Of a stretch of 64,000 bases of DNA, positions 17,066 to 24,897 are shown one piece after another (position 1 is the first letter of the stretch; each line of letters starts with the position of its first letter). The notes under the pieces are model-generated. The model was not told the DNA's origin and made no database searches. It was given only the letters and a program-made list of their open reading frames with translations. A program made the translations under genes and the position numbers. Source of the stretch: Paenibacillus albus (GTDB lineage: Bacteria > Bacillota > Bacilli > Paenibacillales > Paenibacillaceae); contig NZ_CP034437.1 in the NCBI RefSeq assembly GCF_003952225.1, positions 2,060,501-2,124,500 of the forward strand. Reading direction: 5' to 3'.

Positions 17066-18260
17066 GCTTGCTCTTCTCATGATCATTTCGATTCCTTGTC
17101 TTACAGGGTGCTGGGACCGGCTGGAGATTGAAGATCGTGCTGTCGTGCTTGGTATTTCAATCGATGAGTCGAAGAAATTAACGCAAGAAGAGAATGAATC
17201 GCAAGTGATCGAGTCTGCTCCTAAGACGGACATGGTGCATGTGGCTGTCCAAATCGCTCTTCCTGGCCGAATCCCGCTCGGTCCGAGCGAGAGTGGAGGC
17301 GCAAACTCAGGCTCGCAGGGCACGGTCTGGGTAATCGACGTGGTCGGACACTCCATTGATGATGCACTGATGAACTTGCAGCAGCAGATATCAGGCAGGC
17401 TGTTCTTCGGCCATTTGCGCGTCATCGTCGTCTCGGAGAAGGTCGCGAGGAAGGGGCTGGAGAACGTGAACGACTTCTTCCGCCGAAATTCAGAGGTTAG
17501 GCGCATGGCATGGCTTATGATTACCAAAGACAATGCCCGGAAGCTCATGACCGCGGCGCCTAAGCTCGAGCGAGTTCCTACGCTGTATTTGATCGCTACC
17601 TTGGATGAAGGCATAAGGATGGGGAAGTTTCCTAAGGATTACATCGGCGTCTTCTGGAGCAATTCCGTGAAAAAGGGACAAGAGGGCTTCCTCCCTTACG
17701 TGGAGCTCCGCAAAGAGGGGAACGTCGAGGTGTCGGGTTTAGCCATCTTTAAGAACAGCAAAATGGTCGGCAGGACACAACCGCTCGATATCGGCGGTTA
17801 TATGGGCATTAAAGGAAGCAACCCGGCCGGTTATCGGGTGTTTGTTAATCTTGGCGGGGCGGAGAAGACGGTCATGGCGACTACCACTCACCGTGAAGCA
17901 AAAACGAAGCCGTCTATTAAGAACGGCTATCCCCATTTTGATATCTCGATCATGCTGGAGATCAATGTAGAGGAAAAGATAAGCGACGCCGTTATGATTA
18001 GCGATGTCGAGGCATTGAAGCAGGTGGAGAAAGATGAGAAGAAGAAAGCGCTGAAGGTGTATTCCAACACGATCAAGATGACGCAAGCCAAAGGCGCGGA
18101 TATTTTCGGTTTCGGCGAACTCATCAGAGCGAAGAAGCCGTCCTATTGGAACAGCAAAATCCGAACGAAAGAGCGTTGGCAGGAAATGTACAAAGAGAAG
18201 GCTACGTTTGAATTCCATGTGAGCGTGAAGGCGAGACGAGTCGGCATGAGAGCCAAGTAG
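17037..18260 (+). CDS. Spore germination receptor subunit C (Ger(x)C lipoprotein)
   Basis: 407 residues. A lipoprotein signal peptide ends in LTGC with Cys25 as the lipidated residue, followed by WDRLEIEDRAVVLGISID, the almost invariant start of mature GerC proteins. Typical internal segments are GRLFFGHLRVIVVSEKVARKG, EVRRMAWLMI, VSGLAIFKNSKMVG and, near the end, GADIFGFGELIRAKKP. It completes the A-B-C germinant receptor and is anchored on the outer face of the inner spore membrane. It overlaps the B gene by 29 bp, a coupling common in these operons. Confidence 0.93.
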   Translation: MPIRWIRSVKLALLMIISIPCLTGCWDRLEIEDRAVVLGISIDESKKLTQEENESQVIESAPKTDMVHVAVQIALPGRIPLGPSESGGANSGSQGTVWVIDVVGHSIDDALMNLQQQISGRLFFGHLRVIVVSEKVARKGLENVNDFFRRNSEVRRMAWLMITKDNARKLMTAAPKLERVPTLYLIATLDEGIRMGKFPKDYIGVFWSNSVKKGQEGFLPYVELRKEGNVEVSGLAIFKNSKMVGRTQPLDIGGYMGIKGSNPAGYRVFVNLGGAEKTVMATTTHREAKTKPSIKNGYPHFDISIMLEINVEEKISDAVMISDVEALKQVEKDEKKKALKVYSNTIKMTQAKGADIFGFGELIRAKKPSYWNSKIRTKERWQEMYKEKATFEFHVSVKARRVGMRAK

Positions 18261-18304
18261 GTTGGAAGCTTTAGAAAGCGCTTGGAGGTGGAGGTGTTAG
18301 GCTC

Positions 18305-18511
18305 ATGTTTAACGGGGGCTATGGAGCAGTAAGCTTTGTCAGTTATTCAATACCTTTGTTTCTGCTCACGGGTTTTCTGATTCTGATCTACGATACGAAG
18401 AAGTATCGGATGATGCAGATGAAGAAGGAGCTGAAGCTGTCCCGAGTTCTAGGCTGGACGAACATCGTGCTTGGAGCTATGTTTATCGTGATGGATTATT
18501 TCATGATGTAG
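18305..18511 (+). CDS. Small membrane protein downstream of the germination operon
   Basis: 68 residues with two hydrophobic helices (YSIPLFLLTGFLILIYD and WTNIVLGAMFIVMDYFMM) joined by a basic loop (KKYRMMQMKKELKLSR). GGAGGTGGAGGTG precedes the ATG, a strong site, and the gene starts 44 bp after gerC, so it is probably the last gene of the operon. It resembles the short two-helix proteins (CLC_0170-like) sometimes annotated beside germination genes, an identification from memory only. A D-type accessory subunit of the receptor, as found for GerKB- and GerAA-type operons in some bacilli, is a possible role but unproven. Confidence 0.65.
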   Translation: MFNGGYGAVSFVSYSIPLFLLTGFLILIYDTKKYRMMQMKKELKLSRVLGWTNIVLGAMFIVMDYFMM

Positions 18512-18584
18512 CAGCCTGTTACGTTTGGTTGTAATCCAGATTTTGGATGTGGGATAATGGCTTCAATAGGAGGCGATCCACGAT

Positions 18585-19790
18585 ATGAAACGTGTACGAG
18601 TGAGCCATCTGGCAGTTGTCCTGTTGCTGAGCCTGCTTCTGTCCGCATGCCGGGGAGAGCCGGTAACGAAGGAGACTAGCAATGAGCCGCAGCAGCAACA
18701 GCAGCAGCCTGCGATTAAGCTGGAGACGATTGTCCCGGAGGGCACGCTCGACAATCCGGTTGGCGTGGTGAGCGAGAACGGTGTGACGAGGGACTTAGAG
18801 GGTAAATTGTTTGTGATCGAGCAGAAAGGAAGGATAGTCATGGTTGATCCGGCGCATCCTGCAACGGGAGCGAAGACGGTACTGGATATTCGGGACCGTG
18901 TCTATACGGACGGGAATGAGCAGGGGCTGCTCGGGCTTGCTTTTCATCCGAAGAAGCCGGGTGTCGCATTCGTGAACTACACGACGAAGACGCATTCCGT
19001 CATCGCCAGATTCGTGATGAAGGACCCGGAGCATCCGGAGCTGCTCGATCCGAAGAGCGAGGTCATTCTGCTAACCTATGAGCAGCCTTTCGCGAATCAT
19101 AAAGGCGGTCAGCTAGCTTTTGGCCCAGACGGTTATTTGTACATCGGAACAGGAGACGGAGGCAGCGGCGGTGATCCTTATGGCAATGGTCAGAATAAAC
19201 AAACACTGCTCGGCAAAATATTGCGCATCAACGTGGATGTCGGTGGATACCAAGGCAAGCGATACAGCATTCCGGCGGATAATCCCTTCGCGGATGGGGA
19301 AGCCGGCGCACCAGAGATCTATGCGTATGGCTTGCGCAATCCATGGCGGTTCAGCTTCGATTCCGTGACGGGAAAGCTGTGGGCCGCAGATGTTGGGCAG
19401 AACCGGCTTGAGGAGATTGATATCGTCGAGAAAGGTGGCAACTATGGCTGGAATGTGATGGAGGGCAACCTCTGTTACAAGCCGGAAGAGGGCTGCGACC
19501 GCACAGGGCTGATCGAGCCGCTATACACGTACGGGCGGGATCTTGGGGTTTCTGTTACAGGCGGCTTCGTGTACCGGGGCTCAGCGATACCTGATCTGGT
19601 TGGCTGGTATATCTATGGCGACTATGCAAAGGGCACGATCTGGGCGCTTCGGCAGGAGGCGGATAGCAGAGTGCGGAACGTGACGCTGCTTCAGTCAGGT
19701 GAGCTTATTACTTCCTTCGGCGTCGACGCTGCGGGCGAGCTGTATGTATGCGCGCAGAATGGCAGCTTGCTTCGGATTGTCCAAGGGTGA
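18585..19790 (+). CDS. PQQ-dependent sugar dehydrogenase-like lipoprotein
   Basis: 401 residues. Signal peptide with lipobox LLLSAC (Cys22), a Gln-rich linker (PQQQQQQPA), then the six-bladed propeller of the soluble glucose dehydrogenase/HHIP-like family: GLLGLAFHPKKPG, NHKGGQLAFGPDGYLYIGTGDGG, GKILRINVD, EIYAYGLRNPWRFSFD and LWAADVGQNRLEEID. These are the calcium and PQQ-binding loops of the family. It should oxidise an aldose at the cell surface, although no PQQ synthesis genes are visible here and many Firmicute members have no demonstrated activity. It stands alone between the germination operon and a convergent regulator gene. Confidence 0.88.
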   Translation: MKRVRVSHLAVVLLLSLLLSACRGEPVTKETSNEPQQQQQQPAIKLETIVPEGTLDNPVGVVSENGVTRDLEGKLFVIEQKGRIVMVDPAHPATGAKTVLDIRDRVYTDGNEQGLLGLAFHPKKPGVAFVNYTTKTHSVIARFVMKDPEHPELLDPKSEVILLTYEQPFANHKGGQLAFGPDGYLYIGTGDGGSGGDPYGNGQNKQTLLGKILRINVDVGGYQGKRYSIPADNPFADGEAGAPEIYAYGLRNPWRFSFDSVTGKLWAADVGQNRLEEIDIVEKGGNYGWNVMEGNLCYKPEEGCDRTGLIEPLYTYGRDLGVSVTGGFVYRGSAIPDLVGWYIYGDYAKGTIWALRQEADSRVRNVTLLQSGELITSFGVDAAGELYVCAQNGSLLRIVQG

Positions 19791-19850
19791 GAATGCAAGA
19801 GCGTTGCTCGGAAACAGCCACCGCACATTTGCGAAAACATGCCAGGCCAT

Positions 19851-19922
19851 AAAAAAATACCGAGAAAATCCCACGATAGGGGACTTTCTCGGTACTCCGA
19901 AGCCGTCGATGAATCGACGGCT
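19851..19922 (-). terminator. Two hairpins forming the terminator of the padR/MFS operon (possibly bidirectional)
   Basis: On the minus strand, past the padR stop, come a 10-bp hairpin (AGCCGTCGAT/ATCGACGGCT, 19901-19922) and then a second one whose arms read TACCGAGAAA/TTTCTCGGTA (19858-19894), followed by seven T. The first hairpin also has ATTTT on its plus-strand side and could serve the convergent dehydrogenase gene. Confidence 0.75.
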
Positions 19923-19929
19923 ATTTTGA

Positions 19930-20511
19930 TTATTGCTGTTCAGCGATGTACCTCGGCTTGACGTGCTCCGCAAACAGCGCACCTGAGCGTGCATCGGCGA
20001 GCACAGTGGTGAGCCAGTGCTTCTCCGTCTCGCCAAACTGGATGAAGCCTCGAATCATCAGCTCGGAGCCTCGCGGGATGATGCCTTCCTTCAATTGAAG
20101 AACGGCGTTCATCCGCTCAATTCGGGCTTCACAATCATCCAGCTGTTTCACGATCAGTGCTTCAACCTTGGCGGGATCGCCATGGCGAATGAATGGCATG
20201 GTCAGGAAGACCGGATGCTGCGGAAAAGAGCTCTGTTTGAACTCCGCGTGCAGCAGATCTTGAAAAGAAGCTTTGCCCGCTTCGGTAATCCGGTAAATCG
20301 TCTTATCCGGCCGATTATCGCCAGGCACCGAGACGACTTCCGCCGCCTCGATTAACCCGTCCTTGTGAAGCTGATCAACCGCGTAATACAGCGACCCGTC
20401 GCGCAGCTTGAAGCATTCATCCCAATTGCGAAATTTAATCGTCTGTCTAATTTCATAAGGATGCCGTTCATGCTCCATCAGCAGCCCTAGAATCAAGAGC
20501 CTCATGGACAT
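19930..20511 (-). CDS. PadR-family transcriptional regulator
   Basis: 193 residues. The PadR winged helix spans the first 90 residues: RLLILGLLMEHERHPYEI, NWDECFKLRDGSLYYAVDQLHKDGLI and PDKTIYRITEAGKASF; the C-terminal part (residues about 95-185) is the helical dimerisation region with KQLDDCEARIERMNAVLQL. PadR proteins are small repressors that sense phenolics, drugs or stress and typically control a neighbouring exporter. It is the second gene of an operon, 6 bp after the DHA2 exporter, and the operon promoter carries two matching palindromes, so autorepression together with the exporter is the obvious model. Confidence 0.92.
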   Translation of the reverse strand: MSMRLLILGLLMEHERHPYEIRQTIKFRNWDECFKLRDGSLYYAVDQLHKDGLIEAAEVVSVPGDNRPDKTIYRITEAGKASFQDLLHAEFKQSSFPQHPVFLTMPFIRHGDPAKVEALIVKQLDDCEARIERMNAVLQLKEGIIPRGSELMIRGFIQFGETEKHWLTTVLADARSGALFAEHVKPRYIAEQQ

Positions 20512-20517
20512 AGCAGA

Positions 20518-22098
20518 TTAGCTCCCTTGGGAAGGAGTCGGTTTGCCAGTGCTGCCTTGTGGACCTGATTTTGCAGGAGCGCCATGTTGAGGGGCTTTAT
20601 TCAGTTCCAGACGTGCTTTGCCCAGCAAGAGGACGAATATAACCGCTAAAGCGGGAAGAAGGACCGACCATTGGAAAATCGAAATTACGGAATGAGCGAA
20701 TTGTTCAAGCAGCTTGTTGACGAGATCTGCTGGCAAGCCCATTTGCTTCTGGATGTCGGGATCAAGCAGCGCCTGACCGCCTTTGATTTTCTCCGCTAGC
20801 TGCGGGTTCAGGTTCGGCACTTCGGCAATGTTAGATTGGAACGCCGATTTCTGAATCGCGCCGAATACGGCGATACCAAGTGCAGAGCCGATCGTCCGGA
20901 AGAATGTGATTAGCGATGACGAGGTGCCCTTGTACTGCGGCGGCACAGCGTTCAGCGTCGAAATATTCAACAGTGAGAACGATACGCCCATGCCAAGACC
21001 CACGATGATCATGAAGAGGGAAATGACTAGTCGGCTTGACGATGTGTCCATGGCGAAACCAAGCAACGCTGTCCCGATAATGAGTAAAGCTACGGATACG
21101 AGCATTACATCACGGTAGCGGAATTTGCTGACTACGCGTCCGCCGACTTGGCTGCTGAGCACGACGCCGAGCATCATCGGGATCATGACAGTACTCGTTT
21201 GAGTCGCCGTTTTATGAAAGACGCCTTGAATGAAGAGCGGAATATAAGAAGCTGTAGCAATCATGACGCCGCCGTATAGCAGGCTGATGGCCATGCTGCT
21301 CGTAACCACTTTATTTTTGAACAGGCTAAGCTTAATGATCGGTTCTTTCACTTTAAGTTCGACGAACAGGAACGCGATCAGGAAGAGACCGGAAGCGACG
21401 AACAGCATAATCGTCTTGGCTGCACTCCAAGCCCATCCGTCCGTGCCGCCGAGCTCCAGACCGAACATGAGGAAGAGAACGAAGCCCGTCAGCATGATGG
21501 CGCCAAGCCAGTCGATGACCTGCTTGCGTGTATTCTTCGTTTCATGGTAGGCCTTTGCGATGAACAGCACAGCCAAGATCCCTAGCGGAACATTAATGTA
21601 GAAGATCCAGCGCCAGCTGATGTTGTCGGTAATCAATCCGCCCATAATCGGGCCGAATACGCTGGAAATGCCGAATACAGCGCCGAAGAGCCCCATCATT
21701 TTGCCGCGTTTCTCGGCAGGGAAAAGATCGAAAATAATGGTGAATACGATCGGCATGATCGCTCCCCCGCCAATACCTTGAATGGCACGGTAGATGATCA
21801 GCTGCTCCATGTTTGTCGCAGTTCCGCATAGAATGGAACCAACCATGAAGAGAATGAGACCGGTTAGATAAAATTTCTTGCGTCCGTACATGTCGGACAG
21901 CTTGCCGAAGATCGGCGTCGCGACAACCATCGCGATCATGTAAGCGGAATATACCCAGACAAACTTATCCAGGCCGCCGAGTTTCTTGATAATCGTGCCC
22001 ATGGCGGTGGATACGATCGTTTGGTCGAGCGCTGCGATAAACAAGCCGAGCAACAGACCTGCAATGACGAGCTTTACGTTACTTCTTTTGGCGTCCAC
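20518..22098 (-). CDS. DHA2-family MFS multidrug exporter (14 TM)
   Basis: 526 residues from a GTG start preceded by GAGAGGAG. Fourteen hydrophobic helices can be drawn. Motif D1 is seen in LDQTIVSTAMGTI (DHA2 members carry an Asp in helix 1), motif A as GKLSDMYGRKKFYL, the helix 4 Arg in IYRAIQGIGGGAIMP, and antiporter motif C as GAVFGISSVFGPIMGG. These indicate a proton-driven drug antiporter of the EmrB/QacA type. The C-terminus is a short Gly/Ser/Pro-rich cytoplasmic tail. It is co-transcribed with the padR gene, and induction through PadR by its own substrates is inferred. Confidence 0.93.
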   Translation of the reverse strand: MDAKRSNVKLVIAGLLLGLFIAALDQTIVSTAMGTIIKKLGGLDKFVWVYSAYMIAMVVATPIFGKLSDMYGRKKFYLTGLILFMVGSILCGTATNMEQLIIYRAIQGIGGGAIMPIVFTIIFDLFPAEKRGKMMGLFGAVFGISSVFGPIMGGLITDNISWRWIFYINVPLGILAVLFIAKAYHETKNTRKQVIDWLGAIMLTGFVLFLMFGLELGGTDGWAWSAAKTIMLFVASGLFLIAFLFVELKVKEPIIKLSLFKNKVVTSSMAISLLYGGVMIATASYIPLFIQGVFHKTATQTSTVMIPMMLGVVLSSQVGGRVVSKFRYRDVMLVSVALLIIGTALLGFAMDTSSSRLVISLFMIIVGLGMGVSFSLLNISTLNAVPPQYKGTSSSLITFFRTIGSALGIAVFGAIQKSAFQSNIAEVPNLNPQLAEKIKGGQALLDPDIQKQMGLPADLVNKLLEQFAHSVISIFQWSVLLPALAVIFVLLLGKARLELNKAPQHGAPAKSGPQGSTGKPTPSQGS

Positions 22099-22135
22099 TT
22101 GTATTCTCCTCTCGCTTTTAGCGTGTAGTTAACTA

Positions 22136-22188
22136 ACTCAAATTTGAATAGCCCTTCACTATTATACTCAAATTTGAGTTTCTAACAA
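22136..22188 (-). promoter_or_regulatory. Promoter of the exporter/padR operon with two PadR-like operators
   Basis: On the minus strand TTGTTA (22188-22183), a 16-bp spacer and a perfect TATAAT (22166-22161) form a SigA promoter. A perfect palindrome ACTCAAATTTGAGT (22166-22179) fills the spacer, and a second copy ACTCAAATTTGAAT (22136-22149) lies exactly 30 bp away, at the start site. Two sites three helical turns apart are typical for a dimeric repressor such as PadR. Confidence 0.8.
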
Positions 22189-22284
22189 GTGAATTTGAAG
22201 TAAAACGGTTTAGAAATTATTTTACCCGGGTATAAGGCGGGGAATTCGGCAGTGGGGCGATGCCCCGAAAGGTTAAGCAGGCCA

Positions 22285-22645
22285 CCGGAAAAGCAGGCAA
22301 ATCGGCGAAAGAGAATCCCTCAGGGATCTACATGAGTGGAAAAGCAGCCAAATGGGCGCAAGAGAATCCCTCAGGGATCTACATGAGTGGAAAACCAGGC
22401 AAATTAGCGAAAGAGAATCCCTCAGGGATCTACATGAGTGGAAAAGCAGCCAAATGGGCGCAAGAGAATCCCTCAGGGATCTACATGAGTGGAAAGTTAG
22501 CGGAAAAGTCCGAAGAGGTCCAGCAAACCAGCTACATCGACGGAAAATTAGCGGAGAAGGTCGAAGAGGTCCAGCAAACCAGCTACATCGACGGAAAATT
22601 AGCGGAAAAGGTCGAAGAGGTCCAACAAACCAGCTACATCGGCGT
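22285..22645. repeat. Seven-unit 51-bp tandem repeat array in two sub-types
   Basis: Seven units begin at 22311, 22362, 22413, 22464, 22515, 22566 and 22617, exactly 51 bp apart. The first four (type A) contain GAGAATCCCTCAGGGATCTA with a 13-nt palindrome ATCCCTCAGGGAT, and alternate between two versions (GCAAATTAGCG-like and CAAATGGGCGC), so there is a 102-bp higher-order period. The last three (type B) carry GAGGTCCAGCAAACCAGCTA. Both types share CTACAT followed by GGAAA. Because 51 is divisible by three, several frames stay open through the array; I regard these as by-products. It fills the 620-bp gap between the exporter promoter and the zinc-ribbon gene. Confidence 0.85.
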
Positions 22646-22720
22646 AACCCCACAGCTTTTCGCTACAGCATCAAAAAAGCCCACGCAGCGCAACAACCGC
22701 GCCGCATGGGCCCACAAAAA

Positions 22721-22945
22721 CTACTCGTTTTCAACTACTCGAGCGACTGGCCCGGAGCAGGTACGGCATTTGCCTCGCAGCAGCAGGCCGTGCTTCTCTT
22801 TCTTGATGCTGTAGTCGACGATTTCCACCGCGCCACCGCATTTGCCGCAAAATACGTTGCGTACCAGCTTCTCGCGGTGCTGTTCCGGGATTGCTTTCCA
22901 AGTTTGCAAAGCTTGGATGGAAGTGACGTTATCGTGCTTCGCCAT
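22721..22945 (-). CDS. Small zinc-ribbon protein of unknown function
   Basis: 74 residues from the ATG at 22945, which has GGAGTGAG seven or eight bases upstream; an in-frame TTG at 22966 lacks such a site. Two CxxC pairs, CGKCGG and CRTCSG, spaced about 25 residues apart, should bind one zinc ion. The N-terminal half (SIQALQTWKAIPEQHREKL) is helical. Such short ribbons occur in nucleic-acid-binding or adaptor proteins, but nothing specific can be said. It is transcribed downstream of lplA in the same direction, 49 bp from its upstream neighbour, and ends next to the repeat array. Confidence 0.7.
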   Translation of the reverse strand: MAKHDNVTSIQALQTWKAIPEQHREKLVRNVFCGKCGGAVEIVDYSIKKEKHGLLLRGKCRTCSGPVARVVENE

Positions 22946-22994
22946 CGAATACTCACTCCAATTCAATTCGAATGATTTTACTTTCCCATCAACA

Positions 22995-23981
22995 TTAGAT
23001 TAGCAGTGCAAGCCATTCTTCCCGATCAACGGGGCCAAAATATACCGTCAAATCTATATCCGCCAGCGCCGCAGCGACATCCGCCGCAGTATAGCGCACG
23101 CCAGCGAGCCGCGAAGTGACATCGCTCACTTCGCCGGTGCCGAAGAAGTCGCCGAAGACGGATGCTTCGACGATGAAGCCGTCCTTTACATCGAGCCGCA
23201 CATCGAAGGTACCCGCCGTAAGCCGTTTAACTTGGCGAACATTGAATGCAGGTGAGCGGCCGTAGTTCCAATCCCAGCTGCGGTATCTCTCCTCTGCGAG
23301 CTGATCGACTGCAGCGAGATCGGCCTCGGTAAGCGGATAAGTCGGAATTTCTTTGCCGCCGAAGATGGACTCCAGCAGGAATAAGCGGAATTGCTCCATC
23401 GTCATCGGCTCCTGAAGGAACTCGATGATGTTCGCGACACGGCTGCGGACCGACTTCGTCGCTTTCGATTCGAACTTGGCCGGATTCGGCTTCAATGCCG
23501 ACACGATGGAATCGACCTCGGAGTTGAACAGCAGCGTGCCGTGGCTGAACATGCGACCCTTCGATGCGAACTGCGCGTTGCCGGAGATTTTGCGCTCGCC
23601 GACCTGCAGATCGTTACGGCCTGACAATTCAGCATCTACGCCAAGACCGCGAAGAGCTTCTACGACGGGCTCCGTGAACTTGCGGAAATTGTGGAACGAC
23701 TTGCCGTCGTCCTTCGTGATGAAGCTGAAATTCAAGTTGCCCAGATCATGATAAACCGCGCCGCCGCCGGACAGCCGGCGCACGATATGAATGCCATGCT
23801 CTTCGACGTAAGAAGTGTTCACTTCCTCGGCGGTATTCTGGTTCTTGCCGATAATGATGGATGGTTCGTTAATATAGAAGAGCAGAAAATCTTCATCCCC
23901 CGTCAGATTACGCAGAACATACTCCTCTAGCGCAAGGTTCCAAGCGGGATCATTATTGCCCTGATTATCGATAAATCGCAT
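22995..23981 (-). CDS. lplA: Lipoate-protein ligase A
   Basis: 328 residues, the full two-domain length. The catalytic domain has NLALEEYVLRN, the lipoyl-AMP binding loops IIGKNQNTAEEVN and VRRLSGGGAVYHD, GNLNFSFITK, and ERKISGNAQFASKGRMFSHGTLL, which includes the conserved Lys. The C-terminal accessory domain (RYRSWDWNYGRSPAFNV) is present. It attaches free lipoate to the lipoyl domains of 2-oxo-acid dehydrogenases or GcvH, using ATP. Its neighbours (zinc ribbon, AraC regulator) give no extra hint. Confidence 0.93.
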   Translation of the reverse strand: MRFIDNQGNNDPAWNLALEEYVLRNLTGDEDFLLFYINEPSIIIGKNQNTAEEVNTSYVEEHGIHIVRRLSGGGAVYHDLGNLNFSFITKDDGKSFHNFRKFTEPVVEALRGLGVDAELSGRNDLQVGERKISGNAQFASKGRMFSHGTLLFNSEVDSIVSALKPNPAKFESKATKSVRSRVANIIEFLQEPMTMEQFRLFLLESIFGGKEIPTYPLTEADLAAVDQLAEERYRSWDWNYGRSPAFNVRQVKRLTAGTFDVRLDVKDGFIVEASVFGDFFGTGEVSDVTSRLAGVRYTAADVAAALADIDLTVYFGPVDREEWLALLI

Positions 23982-24000
23982 CGTAAGTCTATACCTCCAT

Positions 24001-24801
24001 TCATTTGACCGTTACGGTTCCCCAAGCGGATTTGCGAATTTCTGTCGGGGTGCTGCCGGTCTGTTCTTTGACGAGCCGTGACAGATGAAATGCGGTTTTG
24101 AATCCGCAGCGCGCAGCGATTTCGCCAACAGCGAGGCCGGACTGCGTCAGCAGCTCGGTCGCCTTCAGCACGCGATAGTGCCATAGGAAGCGAATCGGCG
24201 TCATCTGATTGTAGCTGTGAAACAGCCGAACAAGATGCTCCGGCGACACACCGGCCACGCCAGACAGCTCCTGTAAGGAAATTTCCTCGGCAAAATGCTG
24301 CTGCACATAGGTAAGTACTCTGCGAATGCTGGGATGCAGCTCTTGCTGCTGCTTTGACTCTGCGATACGTGCGGCAAAAGAGTGAAACGCCGCATACCCC
24401 AGGCTCACCAAGAGCTCGTTATGGTTCAAACCGTCTTCTTTCATGGACAAGATCAAATCCGTAATGGTATTGAGCGCCTCCGGAATCGGCATGCTAAAGG
24501 GAAGGCTGTCCAAATAAGCCAGCTCGAATTCGTTAAGCGGCTCCACAGATAAGGCAATCCAGCGGTGCCATGATTCCTGCGTCTTCGCGAAGGCAAAATA
24601 CTCTTGATGCTGCGGCTTCAGCAGGATGACTTGTCCGGACTTTACATGGGAGTGAACACCGTCAATCATTATGTCAAGCTCGCCGGTATGAAGCAGTACG
24701 AGCTGTATATCCTGTTGCACGCGCGGACCGTATGTGCCGCGTGGCGGATAAACGATGGTGCCCGCGTGAATGGATGTTATTTTGGCATAAGGCAGGCTCA
24801 T
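24001..24801 (-). CDS. AraC-family transcriptional regulator
   Basis: About 266 residues from the ATG at 24801. An N-terminal cupin sensor (GTYGPRVQQDIQLVLLHTGELDI, GQVILLKPQHQEYF) is followed by the two AraC helix-turn-helix motifs: ISLQELSGVAGVSPEHLVRLF and VGEIAARCGFKTAFHLSRLVKEQTG. The open frame reaches to 24888, but AAGGAG sits 13 nt ahead of 24801 and the extra hydrophobic N-terminus (SSLAVIAGLFLF) is foreign to the family, so the shorter form is preferred. The ligand is probably a sugar. It lies 19 bp upstream of lplA; co-transcription is possible. Confidence 0.85.
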   Translation of the reverse strand: MSLPYAKITSIHAGTIVYPPRGTYGPRVQQDIQLVLLHTGELDIMIDGVHSHVKSGQVILLKPQHQEYFAFAKTQESWHRWIALSVEPLNEFELAYLDSLPFSMPIPEALNTITDLILSMKEDGLNHNELLVSLGYAAFHSFAARIAESKQQQELHPSIRRVLTYVQQHFAEEISLQELSGVAGVSPEHLVRLFHSYNQMTPIRFLWHYRVLKATELLTQSGLAVGEIAARCGFKTAFHLSRLVKEQTGSTPTEIRKSAWGTVTVK

Positions 24802-24897
24802 CGTAAGTTCCCAGCTCCTTATCTCCATTATAACGATATTGCTATGAAACAGGAACAGCCCGGCGATAACCGCCAGGCTGCTGAACATTAGAACTAA

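Noticed and set aside
18262-18290. cre-like sequence AGAAAGCGCTTGG
   Set aside because: Only the central palindrome fits a catabolite control site; it lies between gerC and the small membrane gene where such control makes no sense.
22285-22645. CRISPR-like appearance of the repeat array
   Set aside because: Units are contiguous without unique spacers, show two sub-types, and no cas gene is near.
22260-22814. Open frame through the 51-bp array (184 codons) and its reverse-strand partner
   Set aside because: A 51-bp unit keeps all frames in phase, so several frames on both strands are open by construction; there is no convincing ribosome site and the protein would leave the repeat into random sequence.
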